From: an uncultured Enhydrobacter sp.
Lineage (GTDB): Bacteria; Pseudomonadota; Gammaproteobacteria; Pseudomonadales; Moraxellaceae
Assembly (NCBI GenBank): GCA_946222995.1
Contig: CAMIOS010000008.1
Coordinates: 19,868-83,867 of the forward strand
DNA length: 64,000 nt
Direction: 5' to 3'
Shown here: positions 55,047-64,000 of the stretch, in pieces
How the letters are laid out: each line of letters starts with the position of its first letter
Position numbering within the stretch: position 1 is the first letter of the stretch
The notes under the pieces: generated by a model
Database searches by the model: none
Told to the model about the DNA's origin: nothing
Seen by the model: only the letters and a program-made list of their open reading frames with translations
Made by a program: the position numbers and the translations under genes

Positions 55047-56981
55047 CTATTCATCCCACTGCCAATGAATTGCCAATTGGTCTAACACTGTTTTGGCTTG
55101 TGGTTGATGCGACGCATCGCCATCTAGTTTGACTAGCACAATAAACCCATAAGTAGGGTCGTCTTTGCTGCTGACGGTAGCCTTGATATGATGTTGTAGT
55201 AGTAATTCACTGACAGCCATCACCGTCGCTTGACGTTTTAGTGCAGGTTTAAATACTTTACCCACTGCCGTTAAGGGTAATGCATCAATCACGTAGATGG
55301 CTTTAGGAATCGCCGCTTTTTCGCCAATGTTTTGTTGGCAAAATTGCATGAGTTTATCAGTATCTAAGCTGATACCTGGCTTAGGGGCAACGAATAAAAC
55401 CGGTAACTCGCCTGTATAGCTATCAGGTTTACCAATGGCAGCACAGCCGGCTACCCCGTCATATTGATAAACCACTTCTTCGATCATTTTTGGGTCAATA
55501 TTGTGTCCACCTCGGATAATTAACTCTTTTTTTCTACCCGTCAAGAAAAAGTAGCCGTCTGCATCTTGATAGCCCAAATCGCCTGAATTAAACCAAGTGT
55601 GATTGTCAGAGTCAGTTACCCAAATCCCCTGATTTTGCTGCGCCAAATAATAGCCGACAAACACATTATCGCCGCGAATACAAATATTGCCCACCTCGCC
55701 TGTGTTGGCAACTCGCACAAACTTACCATTACCATCAAGCATCATCACTTGCATAGGCTGATACGGGAAGCGTAGCCCTATTGAACCAATTTTCTTCTCC
55801 CCAAATCTTGGGTTGGCTGAACTACCACAATTGCCTTCAGTCATACCGTACGCTTCAATGATTTGTACCCCTGTTTGTTTTTCAAATTGCTTAAATACTT
55901 CTATCGGCATCGGGGCTGCGCCACACAAACAGTGTTTTAGACTCGCAATATCATGGTCGCCAACTGGTAGATTTAATAATCCAGCAAAAAGCGTGGGCAC
56001 ACCACTAAAAAAACTCACGCGATAATGCGCAATAATCGCCCAAAAATTTGCCATAACCTCATCGCCGCGATAGCCCTCTGGCGAAACCAGCAAAATTTCA
56101 CTACCCATTGATAAGGGTAATAATCCTGTAACCATGACGGCATTGACGTGAAATAGCGGTAGTCCGCACAGCACGACATTGCCCTGATTTAGCATGTCAT
56201 CACCAAACAATGCCCGTGCCTGTAAGACATTGGCGACTTCATTTTTATGATTACGCATGGCGATTTTGGGCATGCCAGTTGTACCACCGGTTCCAAAGAA
56301 TGAAGACAGATCCTCAGGCACAATCGTATGGGGGTTAATTAATCTATCTTTGGGCTGGCTTGCAATCCCAGTATAAAAGTCATGATAGGTGATCGTCTCT
56401 GGTAATTGCTTTACAAATTCTCTATTTGCATCTGGCAAGGTTATATTAAGTTGATGGGCGAAATGATGAGCCATCGTCACCCCAATGATATGCTGCAAAC
56501 TTGGGGTAAGCTTGGCAACCGCGATGGCCTTGTCCCAAAGCTGCGGCTTATTATCTTGATTGGGTAATGGCGCAAGCGTGATCAGTAACGTTGCTTTGAC
56601 TTCGTTTAATAAGCCAGCAATCACAGACGGTTCAAGCAATGGGTTAATCGGAAAAATAATACCCGTTGCCTCGCCGCCCCAGATACAAAAATGGGTTTCG
56701 GGTAAATTTGGCAATAAAATCCCAATGACCGTATCTTTATCCGCACCCAATGAATAAAGCATATTGGCGGTTTGACGTATATATGCCAATAGATTCCGAT
56801 AGCTATAGCTTGTGCTGTTTTGATACTGCGTAGCATTTAAAACAAAGGTAAGGGCTTTTGTATCGCCAAACTGAGCTTCGCTATCACATAGCATCTGATA
56901 GGTGCTGCTAGGCAGGTTTAAAGGAAAATTTTGTTCATATTGCTCTAGGTCATCCTGATTTTTGATTTGCTGTTTCATCAT
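55047..56981 (-). CDS. Acyl-CoA synthetase (AMP-dependent ligase)
   Basis: 644 residues of the ANL adenylating superfamily. It activates a carboxylic acid, probably a fatty acid, to acyl-CoA through an acyl-adenylate. The P-loop-like motif is SSFFGTGGTTGMPKIAMRN near residue 228-246, the acyl site region has EAYGMTEGNCGSSANPRFG near 375, then NSGDLGYQDADGYFFLTGRK (20 residues) with the A8 hinge KKELIIRGGHNI near 490, and GKVFKPALKR near the C-terminus with the catalytic Lys. The 630-residue length fits the long, soluble fatty-acyl type. Its composition looks like the core genome, suggesting it lies outside the accessory block. The 283-base gap upstream shows no gene. Confidence 0.88.
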   Translation of the reverse strand: MMKQQIKNQDDLEQYEQNFPLNLPSSTYQMLCDSEAQFGDTKALTFVLNATQYQNSTSYSYRNLLAYIRQTANMLYSLGADKDTVIGILLPNLPETHFCIWGGEATGIIFPINPLLEPSVIAGLLNEVKATLLITLAPLPNQDNKPQLWDKAIAVAKLTPSLQHIIGVTMAHHFAHQLNITLPDANREFVKQLPETITYHDFYTGIASQPKDRLINPHTIVPEDLSSFFGTGGTTGMPKIAMRNHKNEVANVLQARALFGDDMLNQGNVVLCGLPLFHVNAVMVTGLLPLSMGSEILLVSPEGYRGDEVMANFWAIIAHYRVSFFSGVPTLFAGLLNLPVGDHDIASLKHCLCGAAPMPIEVFKQFEKQTGVQIIEAYGMTEGNCGSSANPRFGEKKIGSIGLRFPYQPMQVMMLDGNGKFVRVANTGEVGNICIRGDNVFVGYYLAQQNQGIWVTDSDNHTWFNSGDLGYQDADGYFFLTGRKKELIIRGGHNIDPKMIEEVVYQYDGVAGCAAIGKPDSYTGELPVLFVAPKPGISLDTDKLMQFCQQNIGEKAAIPKAIYVIDALPLTAVGKVFKPALKRQATVMAVSELLLQHHIKATVSSKDDPTYGFIVLVKLDGDASHQPQAKTVLDQLAIHWQWDE

Positions 56982-57264
56982 GTCAAAGTCCTTTTTACGG
57001 TTAAATCAAGTGTTACACTGGGGTGAAAGTGTCTGTCAAAATAATAAGGTAAGTTAGTTAAATATTCTGATAGTTTTTCGTATACATTTTCTATGACTAG
57101 TCGATTTTACAGATAAACTGGGTAGTTATAATTGCTATTCTTGAATGACATAAAACAGCATGTTAATTTTGAAAGATTAACGGTAATTTGGTTCTAATTT
57201 AGTTCCTAATCAATATCAATATAGAACTAGATTAAATTTAATCGATGCCTATCTATTCAGAATT

Positions 57265-58347
57265 TTATTTATCATATTGATTTAATCCATCCGTCAATCT
57301 ATCAATAATAATTTCTCTAAGCTTAACAGGCTCAATAACTTCTGACATATGCGACATACTGATCAGCCAATCCTCTAGCCTTACGGTATTCATCACGGTC
57401 GCTGTAAGTAACAAGTTTTTTTCATCCATTTTTTCTAAAGTCTGATCGTTTGATAGCGGTCGCTCGGTCAGATGTTGGGCAGCCATATGATTAATTTTAA
57501 GCTTTAATGTAATTGTCTTTCCTCGCTGCGTTAGATGGGTTTCAAGCACGCCCTTTCGACTTAATTCTTCCAAACTTAAATCTTTTACCCAACTTGGTAT
57601 TGGTTCTTCTAAAATCTGTACGGATTGGATGCGTATGATGGCGTAATTTCGGTTGGCATCTAAATACACTTTTTCAGGGGTTGATATATTTTCCTCTACT
57701 TTGTAAAAAGCAGTTAGGTAAATCATATTATCAATAAATATTAATCCCCTTGGATAAACCCACCGTGTAACAGGCTCATTTGCCCATTTTGCTAGATAAT
57801 TTATTTTTACTCTTTTACCATCGATGATCGCTTGATGGATGGTTTTGAGAATATGTTCGTCATATTTAGGCGCTTGCAATAAACTTGGTATCGTGAATAG
57901 GTGGTTTTTCCATTGCCCAAGCTGACTGATTTGATATTGCCGATTTTGATGATTTTTGACGTTGGTGATTTTGGTAGTTAGGGTGTTGTGAATATCTTTT
58001 GGCAAGTAGTTGGCGGTAAATTTATCGAGCATTTCCCAAAAGAATAGGTTTTCGTTGTCAAAGCTGTCTAAGGTAAAATTGGGGTGAAGGTAGTATTTTG
58101 GCGTTTTGCCTGCGATACTTTCATTCGTCCATTTTGGAATGCGGCAAATTAAGTTTTCGTCAAACAGTAAATATAAAGAAATTAAGTCTTTTTCTAGCAG
58201 TTTGGCTCGGCTCTGTGCTTTTTCGCCTGTAGGGTTAAAAATGGTTAGAAGCTCAGCTAAGGTCTTGGCATTCTTTTCGCCTTTGGGTAAATTTTGATAT
58301 AACAGAATTAAGCGTTCGCCACGGTTTTTTTCCATGATACTAGGCAT
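57265..58347 (-). CDS. WYL-domain transcriptional regulator
   Basis: 360 residues. The N-terminal half carries a helix-turn-helix-like region (residues 5-60). The WYL domain lies at about 175-250 with VKINYLAKWANEPVTRWVYP (20 residues), then RGLIFIDNMIYLTAFY; the family W-Y-L triad corresponds to positions around WVYPRGL. A C-terminal WCX-like region includes RLEDWLISMSHMSEVIEP. WYL regulators bind ligands or nucleic acid and frequently control phage-defence genes (BrxR, CapW). It is the last gene of a minus-strand cluster beginning with the DUF262 pair, 16 bases after the phosphatase gene. Confidence 0.85.
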   Translation of the reverse strand: MPSIMEKNRGERLILLYQNLPKGEKNAKTLAELLTIFNPTGEKAQSRAKLLEKDLISLYLLFDENLICRIPKWTNESIAGKTPKYYLHPNFTLDSFDNENLFFWEMLDKFTANYLPKDIHNTLTTKITNVKNHQNRQYQISQLGQWKNHLFTIPSLLQAPKYDEHILKTIHQAIIDGKRVKINYLAKWANEPVTRWVYPRGLIFIDNMIYLTAFYKVEENISTPEKVYLDANRNYAIIRIQSVQILEEPIPSWVKDLSLEELSRKGVLETHLTQRGKTITLKLKINHMAAQHLTERPLSNDQTLEKMDEKNLLLTATVMNTVRLEDWLISMSHMSEVIEPVKLREIIIDRLTDGLNQYDK

Positions 58348-58363
58348 TATTTTTCCTAAAATG

Positions 58364-59047
58364 CTAAAGTTTGGCTAAATCAAAATGTTGCACATTGCCA
58401 TTTAAATCGACTTGATAAATCCTCATTTGACTAACTTCAATCGCTGTCAGATAACCACCGCCATGTGCAAAGGTATCGACACAAATTAAGCCATTTTGAT
58501 GGTAAACTTTGCCGTTTTTTTGTGCCGAATGTCCGCAAATGATGGTTTTGCCTGAAATGTGATCTTCTTGTCCATCGAGCGGAATAAATCGCCAGCGTAA
58601 ACTGTCATCGGTTTGTTTGTCCATTGGTAGGTGTGGCAAGGGCGTGGCATGGGTAAAGATAAAATCATCTGTTTGGTAATAAGGCAGACTCGTTTTTAAC
58701 AGTTTGTAGTAAACATAAGGAATTTGCAGTAGCCCTTGCAAATCAATGGTTACGCCAAAAGATTGTAGGGTTTCGATACCACCAAATTTTAGCCAGTATT
58801 TGAGATATTCTCGCTCGTAAACTGCACCTAGCATCATTTCTTCGTGGTTGCCTTTTATCAAAATAACATGACAAAGCATCTGATATTGCATGATAGTATC
58901 AAGCACGCCTTTACTATCTGCTCCCCTATCGATGACATCGCCTAAGAAAATCAGCGTGTCATCAGAGTGGATATCTAGGGCGGATAGCAAGACGATGAGC
59001 TGTTGGTTGCAGCCGTGTATGTCGCCAATGGCGTAGGTTTTGGGCAT
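58364..59047 (-). CDS. Calcineurin-like metallophosphoesterase (PrpA/Ap4A hydrolase type)
   Basis: 227 residues with the full set of metallophosphatase motifs: YAIGDIHGCNQQL (residues 5-17, GDxHG), LIFLGDVIDRGADSKGVL (GDxxDRG), VILIKGNHEEMMLGAV (GNHE), a His in FIFTHATPLPH and a late IICGHSAQ (GHxx). Bacterial members dephosphorylate phosphoproteins or split diadenosine tetraphosphate; which applies here is open. The start is 3 bases after the DUF262/DUF1524 gene stop, so it is coupled to that gene, an unusual partnership. Confidence 0.85.
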   Translation of the reverse strand: MPKTYAIGDIHGCNQQLIVLLSALDIHSDDTLIFLGDVIDRGADSKGVLDTIMQYQMLCHVILIKGNHEEMMLGAVYEREYLKYWLKFGGIETLQSFGVTIDLQGLLQIPYVYYKLLKTSLPYYQTDDFIFTHATPLPHLPMDKQTDDSLRWRFIPLDGQEDHISGKTIICGHSAQKNGKVYHQNGLICVDTFAHGGGYLTAIEVSQMRIYQVDLNGNVQHFDLAKL

Positions 59048-59050
59048 AGG

Positions 59051-61033
59051 TTAATTTCTAAGCAAACTTTCGGTAATTAATTTGACCATGTCAGCACCAT
59101 GTTCATTAATTTCGTCACTAGTCCACTTTGGATAACTCATCATAATTGACTGTTTAATACTTTCAGCAATATTACTTGCTTTAAAATGGTCCTTTTTAGC
59201 TTCTGGGCTAAAATTATTCAGTCTTGAATTTAAGCTATTTGATATTAAACAAAGATTGCCAAAACTATTTAATATATTGGAATCTAACAGGTCATGATTT
59301 TCAAAAGGTGTTTGGGGATAATAATGCTCAACAGAGCTTCTAAAGGTAAACTCAAAGTTTTTAATTTTTTCAAAAATACTTTTATCATCACAATTGTCAA
59401 TTAAAATAGCTTTATAAAAACTTTCATCCTTCCACAAAATAAAATCCAAATAGTTAAAAATAAAGTTTTCAACCTGTGTCCCATTATTCAAATTTGATTT
59501 ATCTATTTCATGAGTATTGAAATCTACGCTCTCTTCCGATTTTGCGATAATCTCATCAAATTCTAACTTTGTTGACGATAAATACCGATAGACCATAAAA
59601 CATTTAGCAAGTTTTTCAAGGTACTGATAGAGTTCTTGACCTGTTTGACAGTCAGATTGGATATCTATACTATTTAAATGATTAAGTAAAGCCAAGAGCC
59701 AGTTTTTATAGGTCTGACTTGGGTTTGATACATGAAACATGGCTTGAATCATTATTAATGACTTATTGAATTCAAGGTTTTCATCGCTATCTGAAATGCT
59801 TACTGTGTTTATATAAGACTGTGAACGCTCATTGTACCAATTAAGTTTTTTAAGACTCCATTGATTACGATTTTCAAAGTATTCCCGCTTAATCACAAAC
59901 TTATCAAATAAAAATTTGGTTTTTAGTAATAAATAGCCAAATGCTTTGGTTTTTTCTGATGTATTTATATGAGCTGTAAAAATATCTTTGTCTAATAAGA
60001 ATTTGTCATCCAGACGAATGTTAGAATCTTGGGTCATAATTCTAAGCACAATCAACAAAAAATTTGGAAAATTAATTACAGGATTAAATCTATCAGGCTT
60101 TTCTTTATTCTTATTTTCTTCATCTTTTTGAATAAAAATATTTGGGTTTTCTAAAATACTTGCCAAAGAAATATTATTAGTTTCACTATTAAGGTTTTCA
60201 TCTTTAATGTTTTCAAATTTTTCTTTAAGGCATTGGGTTAAATCATCGAAGTTTTGTGCCGACAGCCTATTCCAATCATTACCAAATATTTGTTGTCGAA
60301 CAGTATTATCAAAGCCATATTGAACATATCGTTCCATGTTGGCACAAGCTTCCCAAATATTTGCAAACAGTTGATAAGCGGGTTTATCATCTTTGATTAT
60401 ATTTAAAAGGCGGGATTTGAGAATTTCATGTTTTTCAAGCTGTTCACCACGGCTATTCATAATCTCAAAATAATGATTCAAATCGGTGTCTTCTGGCACT
60501 TCTACACGCAAAATTTTAACGGAGTTCATCAGATAATTTATAAATTGCTGCTTATCCGCTTCAGATTTTTTTGATAAAAACTTATGAATGATGTCATATG
60601 CTTGAGTGATATTATCGACCGCATCACCCTTTTCACCATTTACTAATGAGTTTAAGCTTTTAGTCGAGCGTTCACGACTGTCAAAATCTAAATGTGAAAT
60701 TAATTCTGATGGATTCCAAAAGATGCTTTTATCTTTTGAATATTCTACAAATTTCTCATTTTTAAAAAGGTATGTCATTAAAATCATCAACGTGGTAACA
60801 CGTTGTTGCCCATCAATCGTTTCATAAATCACCTGATGACCATTTTTACGTGGGTAAACAATCAATGTGCCTATGTAATAGTTAGCATTGCTGTTCATGA
60901 CGCTAAAGATATCATCAAGCATTTGATTAATTTCTTTTTCTGTCCAAGTGTAATCACGTTGATAAATGGGTATGACGTAATTACTTTCGAACAAATCTTG
61001 CAAATTAAGTAAGCTTAAATCGTTATTTTTCAT
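59051..61033 (-). CDS. DUF262-DUF1524 protein (GmrSD-like)
   Basis: 660 residues. The N-terminal DUF262 (ParB/Srx-like nucleotide-hydrolysing) domain has VIPIYQRDYTWTEKEINQML (20 residues) at about 20-39 and YETIDGQQRVTTLMILMTYL near 70-89 (DGQQR motif). The C-terminus shows the DUF1524 HNH-nuclease layout: SSVEHYYPQTPF near residue 565, then SFGNLCLISNSLNSRLNNFS (20 residues). Together these are the two activities of type IV restriction enzymes like GmrSD, which cut modified phage DNA. The start overlaps the end of the other DUF262 gene by 11 bases, so the two are coupled and may form a complex. Confidence 0.85.
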   Translation of the reverse strand: MKNNDLSLLNLQDLFESNYVIPIYQRDYTWTEKEINQMLDDIFSVMNSNANYYIGTLIVYPRKNGHQVIYETIDGQQRVTTLMILMTYLFKNEKFVEYSKDKSIFWNPSELISHLDFDSRERSTKSLNSLVNGEKGDAVDNITQAYDIIHKFLSKKSEADKQQFINYLMNSVKILRVEVPEDTDLNHYFEIMNSRGEQLEKHEILKSRLLNIIKDDKPAYQLFANIWEACANMERYVQYGFDNTVRQQIFGNDWNRLSAQNFDDLTQCLKEKFENIKDENLNSETNNISLASILENPNIFIQKDEENKNKEKPDRFNPVINFPNFLLIVLRIMTQDSNIRLDDKFLLDKDIFTAHINTSEKTKAFGYLLLKTKFLFDKFVIKREYFENRNQWSLKKLNWYNERSQSYINTVSISDSDENLEFNKSLIMIQAMFHVSNPSQTYKNWLLALLNHLNSIDIQSDCQTGQELYQYLEKLAKCFMVYRYLSSTKLEFDEIIAKSEESVDFNTHEIDKSNLNNGTQVENFIFNYLDFILWKDESFYKAILIDNCDDKSIFEKIKNFEFTFRSSVEHYYPQTPFENHDLLDSNILNSFGNLCLISNSLNSRLNNFSPEAKKDHFKASNIAESIKQSIMMSYPKWTSDEINEHGADMVKLITESLLRN

Positions 61034-62348
61034 TTTTTATTCCTTGAAATTCTTTGGCTAAATTTATGATTGATTCACTGTTTTTAGCTTTTGATTCAAT
61101 TTTAAAGTTAACTAACAACTGAGTGATTTCTTTTGGATGGGTTGCTTCATAAATTTTGTTAAATAACATAAGGTCTTTTCTAGCGTGATTATCGATAGAC
61201 TCAATAAAAACAGATTGTTGGGTTAAACGAATTTGATAAGCCCATAAAAATATAACTTTAACGGCTTTTTCAATCTCTATTAGCCCAAACTTATCCCAAT
61301 AACAGAATACTGCACTATCAAATAACCGTCTGACATACTTGTCACCTGTTCTATATTTGTATTCTTGATTATCTAAAGTGCTAATTATTCGATTCGTTTG
61401 CTCATTTTCTTTTAATCTATTAAAAAGCTTATTTTTGCTATTTTGATAATAGCTCACCATATCAAAAAAATGCCGACCATCAATCATGGTTTGAGAAAGT
61501 TGGAATGGAAAGTTGACTTCTTGATTGTCAAACAACCTATCAGGTGAATTTTTATAATGTTGGGTAAAAGATTCCAGCATTCTTAATATTTGAGCGTAGG
61601 GATAAGCTGGTGATTTCTTAAGATTAATGCCTTTGAAAATGTCGATATCAGACTTACTAAAATAGCGTGCTGATTGACGTTTTGACCATTGCCGAATAGG
61701 GTATAAATATAGAGCGAACAGTTCAGCTAAGTCTTCTGATTTGATGTTTTCCCATTGGCTAACCACAGCAATTTTTTCACTTGAGTCGCTATCATTCATT
61801 TCTCGCAAATGAAAGGCTTTTAGTAGGTCATGAGGCTCTAGGTCTTTGCCACGAGCGTTTTGTGAATCAAAAAACTGGAAAGCTTCTGATTCGCTTTTTA
61901 GAATAATTTGCACCATCTCGCATCGCTCTGAGAAAAATTTGGCGAATTTTTCATTTACGATATCACTAGCTCGGCTAATAACTGCTTGGTAGTTTCTAGC
62001 GATGTTTTTATGCGAAATGGTATTGCTAAATTTCAAATGGGTTAAAAAATAGCTAATATCCTTATCAAGAAAGTTACTATCAGATAGAACTTTCGCAATT
62101 AATAGTATCGTTATAAAACGTTGTTGCCCATCAACAATTTCTAACTCACCATTATTATTATGGACAACCATCGTACCTAGACGGTATTTGGACTTTTCTT
62201 GATGTAGTAGGATGTCATCAATGAGTTGATTGGTATTTTTGACCGTCCATTTGTAAGGACGTTGATATTCTGGAATAGTTAAATTTTCCTGTTTAAAAAT
62301 CTCTACTATTGTCTTAATCTCATAGTTTGGGTTTTGGTTATCTGGCAT
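61023..62348 (-). CDS. DUF262 protein without a recognisable nuclease domain
   Basis: 441 residues. The DUF262 domain is clear at the N-terminus: LTIPEYQRPYKWTVKNTNQL near 22-41 (20 residues), then YRLGTMVVHNNNGELEIVDG (20 residues) running into QQRFITILL, and FFDSQNARGKDLEPHDLLKA near 155-175. The C-terminal 200 residues have no HNH or other nuclease motif I can see. It may be the regulatory or recognition half of a two-protein DUF262 system, with the longer downstream protein as nuclease. It is the first gene of a four-gene minus-strand operon (DUF262, DUF262-DUF1524, phosphatase, WYL). Confidence 0.8.
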   Translation of the reverse strand: MPDNQNPNYEIKTIVEIFKQENLTIPEYQRPYKWTVKNTNQLIDDILLHQEKSKYRLGTMVVHNNNGELEIVDGQQRFITILLIAKVLSDSNFLDKDISYFLTHLKFSNTISHKNIARNYQAVISRASDIVNEKFAKFFSERCEMVQIILKSESEAFQFFDSQNARGKDLEPHDLLKAFHLREMNDSDSSEKIAVVSQWENIKSEDLAELFALYLYPIRQWSKRQSARYFSKSDIDIFKGINLKKSPAYPYAQILRMLESFTQHYKNSPDRLFDNQEVNFPFQLSQTMIDGRHFFDMVSYYQNSKNKLFNRLKENEQTNRIISTLDNQEYKYRTGDKYVRRLFDSAVFCYWDKFGLIEIEKAVKVIFLWAYQIRLTQQSVFIESIDNHARKDLMLFNKIYEATHPKEITQLLVNFKIESKAKNSESIINLAKEFQGIKNEK

Positions 62349-62435
62349 TCATATTTTCCTTGATTAAAATTTTTTAAATTTACATATTATAGCTATGTAA
62401 AATTTAACTTTTGTACATTGCTTCTTGTATGTTAT

Positions 62436-63260
62436 TCAAAGCCACCAACGCCCCATACTAATCCCAAAACAGTTAGCCTTATCAGGCACATGCGGTTCTC
62501 GCAAATTGACACGCAAAAAACTCACCGATTCATTAATCGGGTAACATACTAATCTTTCCCCAAACTTACGAACCGTAGGAATGGCTGTCCCTGCTCCCAG
62601 TTCGATAATCGCCAATTTTTTGACATTAAACAGCCATTGTTCAAGTTGATATTCTTTGGGTGATTGATGTTCTTCTTGCCATTTCCAGTCATCAAACATC
62701 AAAATATTGGGACGAGCCATTCCGCCGCAGTGCGGACAAAAGGGAAAATCATTGATTAATTGACAATGATATTCATCAACAACAGGCACAAAACTATCGG
62801 CTGACCAAATATCGCGAGTACAGTTGTCTAGACATTGCAACCAATGAATGGAGCCATGACATTCAAAAACCTTATCATCGTCAAATCCGACCTTTTGGAA
62901 CTCACCATCGACATTACTGGTAAACACAAATGAGCCATGCTTGAGATTTGGCAAAATTTCTGTCCACTGTTTTAGCAAATGAAAGCCATTATGTGGAATT
63001 ACTTCACGATACTGATTAAGACGTAATCCATAAAATCCCCATGCTAGCTTTGGTTCGGTATAAAAAAGTTGCGGTGTTGCGACATCAATAAAGCTTTTGC
63101 CAAGTCTTTGAAAGGGCGGATAGGCTGTCCAAAATCCATTGTCGCCACGAAAGTCTGGTAACCCTGAATCCACGCCCATTCCTGCCCCCGCGGTGATGAG
63201 TAAGCCATCAGCTTGTTTAAGGTGTTCGGCAAAATCGATTAATTTGCTTTTATTATCCAT
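62436..63260 (-). CDS. Sir2-family NAD-dependent deacetylase-like protein
   Basis: 274 residues from the Met of MDNKSKLIDFAEHL; an in-frame Met 15 codons upstream is less likely because it lies deeper inside the preceding gene. NAD-binding motif LLITAGAGMGVDSGLPDFRG (20 residues) near 18-37, FTSNVDGEFQKVGF (usually TQNxDxLh), the catalytic His in FECHGSIHW, Cys pairs in CLDNC and FCPHCGG for zinc, and ELGAGTAIPTVRKFGE near the C-terminus. The altered GAGMGVDSG and TSNVDG suggest a divergent branch. It may deacylate proteins or consume NAD; a defence role is possible but not shown. It overlaps the upstream unknown gene by 8 bases. Confidence 0.85.
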   Translation of the reverse strand: MDNKSKLIDFAEHLKQADGLLITAGAGMGVDSGLPDFRGDNGFWTAYPPFQRLGKSFIDVATPQLFYTEPKLAWGFYGLRLNQYREVIPHNGFHLLKQWTEILPNLKHGSFVFTSNVDGEFQKVGFDDDKVFECHGSIHWLQCLDNCTRDIWSADSFVPVVDEYHCQLINDFPFCPHCGGMARPNILMFDDWKWQEEHQSPKEYQLEQWLFNVKKLAIIELGAGTAIPTVRKFGERLVCYPINESVSFLRVNLREPHVPDKANCFGISMGRWWL

Positions 63261-64000
63261 TTTTATTCCTTTGCCATTGTCGTCTGAGATACGCTTGAAT
63301 CGCATTGTCTTCTTTTTGACTTGGCTTAGCTGGTTGCTTTGGTATATCGTGTTCTATAATCACTGGGGCGATATCATTTTCTTCATCAGAATAAACCAAG
63401 AACATACAAATACAACAACCCTGCTCACCCTCTTTCCAAGCATCAAATTCCTCAAAAAAATTAACTTGATAAAAAATATCAACCTCATCAACATCAATAT
63501 TTTCTTCTACTTGAGTGCAAATGACTTCTTGTTGGTCAACATTGAAACTACTATCTGTAAAAGTATTAATCATCATACTTTTTAATATATATTTGGAATC
63601 GCAAGCCTTAAATTGTTCTATTAATTGCTCGCAAGCAACGGCTATACAATTTTCACCAGTTGCAGAACTATGTAGAAATTTAATACTTTTTCCATAAGAA
63701 AGTGCCGTTTTCACGTCATACCAGTCTATACCGATAAAATTACCATACACCTTCATAAAAGATAGGCCATAAATTGCTAACTCTATTTCATCTGAGCCAT
63801 AATAAACAATGTTGTCTGCAATTGCTAAGCAGTTGTAATGCTTATCAGTGGTATTTAGAGCAATTAGAAGGTCAGTTTCTGTAGCTTCTCGATATTGCTG
63901 TACTTGTTCGGCATCAACATCGTCATTGGCAATGAAGTAGGTAATGAGATTGAAACTATCCGCTAATTTGTTAGGCTCATATAATTTGTGTTCCCATTTC
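63253..64000 (-). CDS. Unknown protein, partial at right edge
   Basis: The minus-strand frame is open from the right edge to the stop at 63,253: at least 249 codons, beginning KWEHKLYEPNKLADSFNLIT (20 residues) near the edge. An internal Met at 63,756 could give 167 residues, but the frame continues without a stop upstream and the sequence stays protein-like, so the gene most likely starts beyond 64,000. No family recognised. Features are an acidic middle (VEENIDVDEVDIFYQV), a Cys cluster GCCICMF and a basic tail RRQWQRNKNG. It overlaps the Sir2-like gene by 8 bases and is probably its operon partner. Confidence 0.6.
   Translation of the reverse strand, partial: KWEHKLYEPNKLADSFNLITYFIANDDVDAEQVQQYREATETDLLIALNTTDKHYNCLAIADNIVYYGSDEIELAIYGLSFMKVYGNFIGIDWYDVKTALSYGKSIKFLHSSATGENCIAVACEQLIEQFKACDSKYILKSMMINTFTDSSFNVDQQEVICTQVEENIDVDEVDIFYQVNFFEEFDAWKEGEQGCCICMFLVYSDEENDIAPVIIEHDIPKQPAKPSQKEDNAIQAYLRRQWQRNKNG

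Noticed and set aside
1..64000. tRNA, rRNA or tmRNA genes, including a tRNA attachment site for the integrase
   Set aside because: No T-arm (GGTTCGAATCC-like) or rRNA signature was found on either strand while reading; the integrase target remains unidentified.

Overview
The window looks like a chromosomal segment from a gammaproteobacterium of the family Moraxellaceae (Moraxella/Psychrobacter-like). The basis is conserved gene order (ubiG-mupP-yciK; tig, clpP, clpX; recA-recX; ffh next to a CcsA-type gene), the sequence character of the core proteins and the moderately A/T-rich composition. This is recognition from memory, not a database match.

Layout. (1) 1-17.2 kb is ordinary housekeeping: a decayed phospholipase D tail at the left edge, a SotB-like exporter, a small HExxH protein, a DksA-type zinc-finger protein, yciK/mupP/ubiG, the ClpXP-trigger factor group, rdgB, sodB, recA-recX, an OPT-family transporter, ffh and a CcsA-like membrane protein. 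(2) 17.5-22.7 kb is a urea ABC transporter locus (urtABCDE, minus strand) that is visibly decaying: urtA has lost its 5' part at about 22,708, and urtD lacks about 10 residues directly after its Walker A lysine-threonine. (3) 22.7-54.9 kb is an A/T-rich accessory region. It contains an AAA-ATPase/PD-(D/E)XK protein; a set of three genes (183, 738 and up to 1097 codons), two of which resemble tyrosine recombinases; an HNH protein with a methyltransferase; an integrated replicon (tyrosine integrase, excisionase, two Xre repressors, Rep_3 initiator with iterons); a 1828-residue exonuclease-RecQ-UvrD fusion beside an unknown 428-residue protein; an HTH-ImmA/IrrE protein with an unknown partner; an IS5-type remnant that cuts into a Schlafen/AlbA_2-type gene; a SWIM-SNF2 helicase; and two HipA/HipB modules in opposite gene order. 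(4) 55-64 kb carries an acyl-CoA synthetase and then a minus-strand cluster: two DUF262 proteins, a calcineurin-like phosphatase, a WYL regulator, a Sir2-family protein and an unknown gene that runs off the right edge.

The most notable structure is not a gene. Two clusters of 33-bp dyads (13-bp arms, 7-bp centre, the geometry of a tyrosine-recombinase core site) lie 25.4 kb apart, at 27,573-27,706 and 52,964-53,063. A 60-bp stretch of one is about 80 percent identical to the reverse complement of a 60-bp stretch of the other, so together they look like inverted ends. The left cluster lies just upstream of the 1097-codon recombinase gene, and the right one between the two HipA modules. They could be recombination ends of a cargo-carrying element or binding arrays for a shared regulator; the sequence alone does not decide.

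No rRNA, tRNA or CRISPR array was seen.
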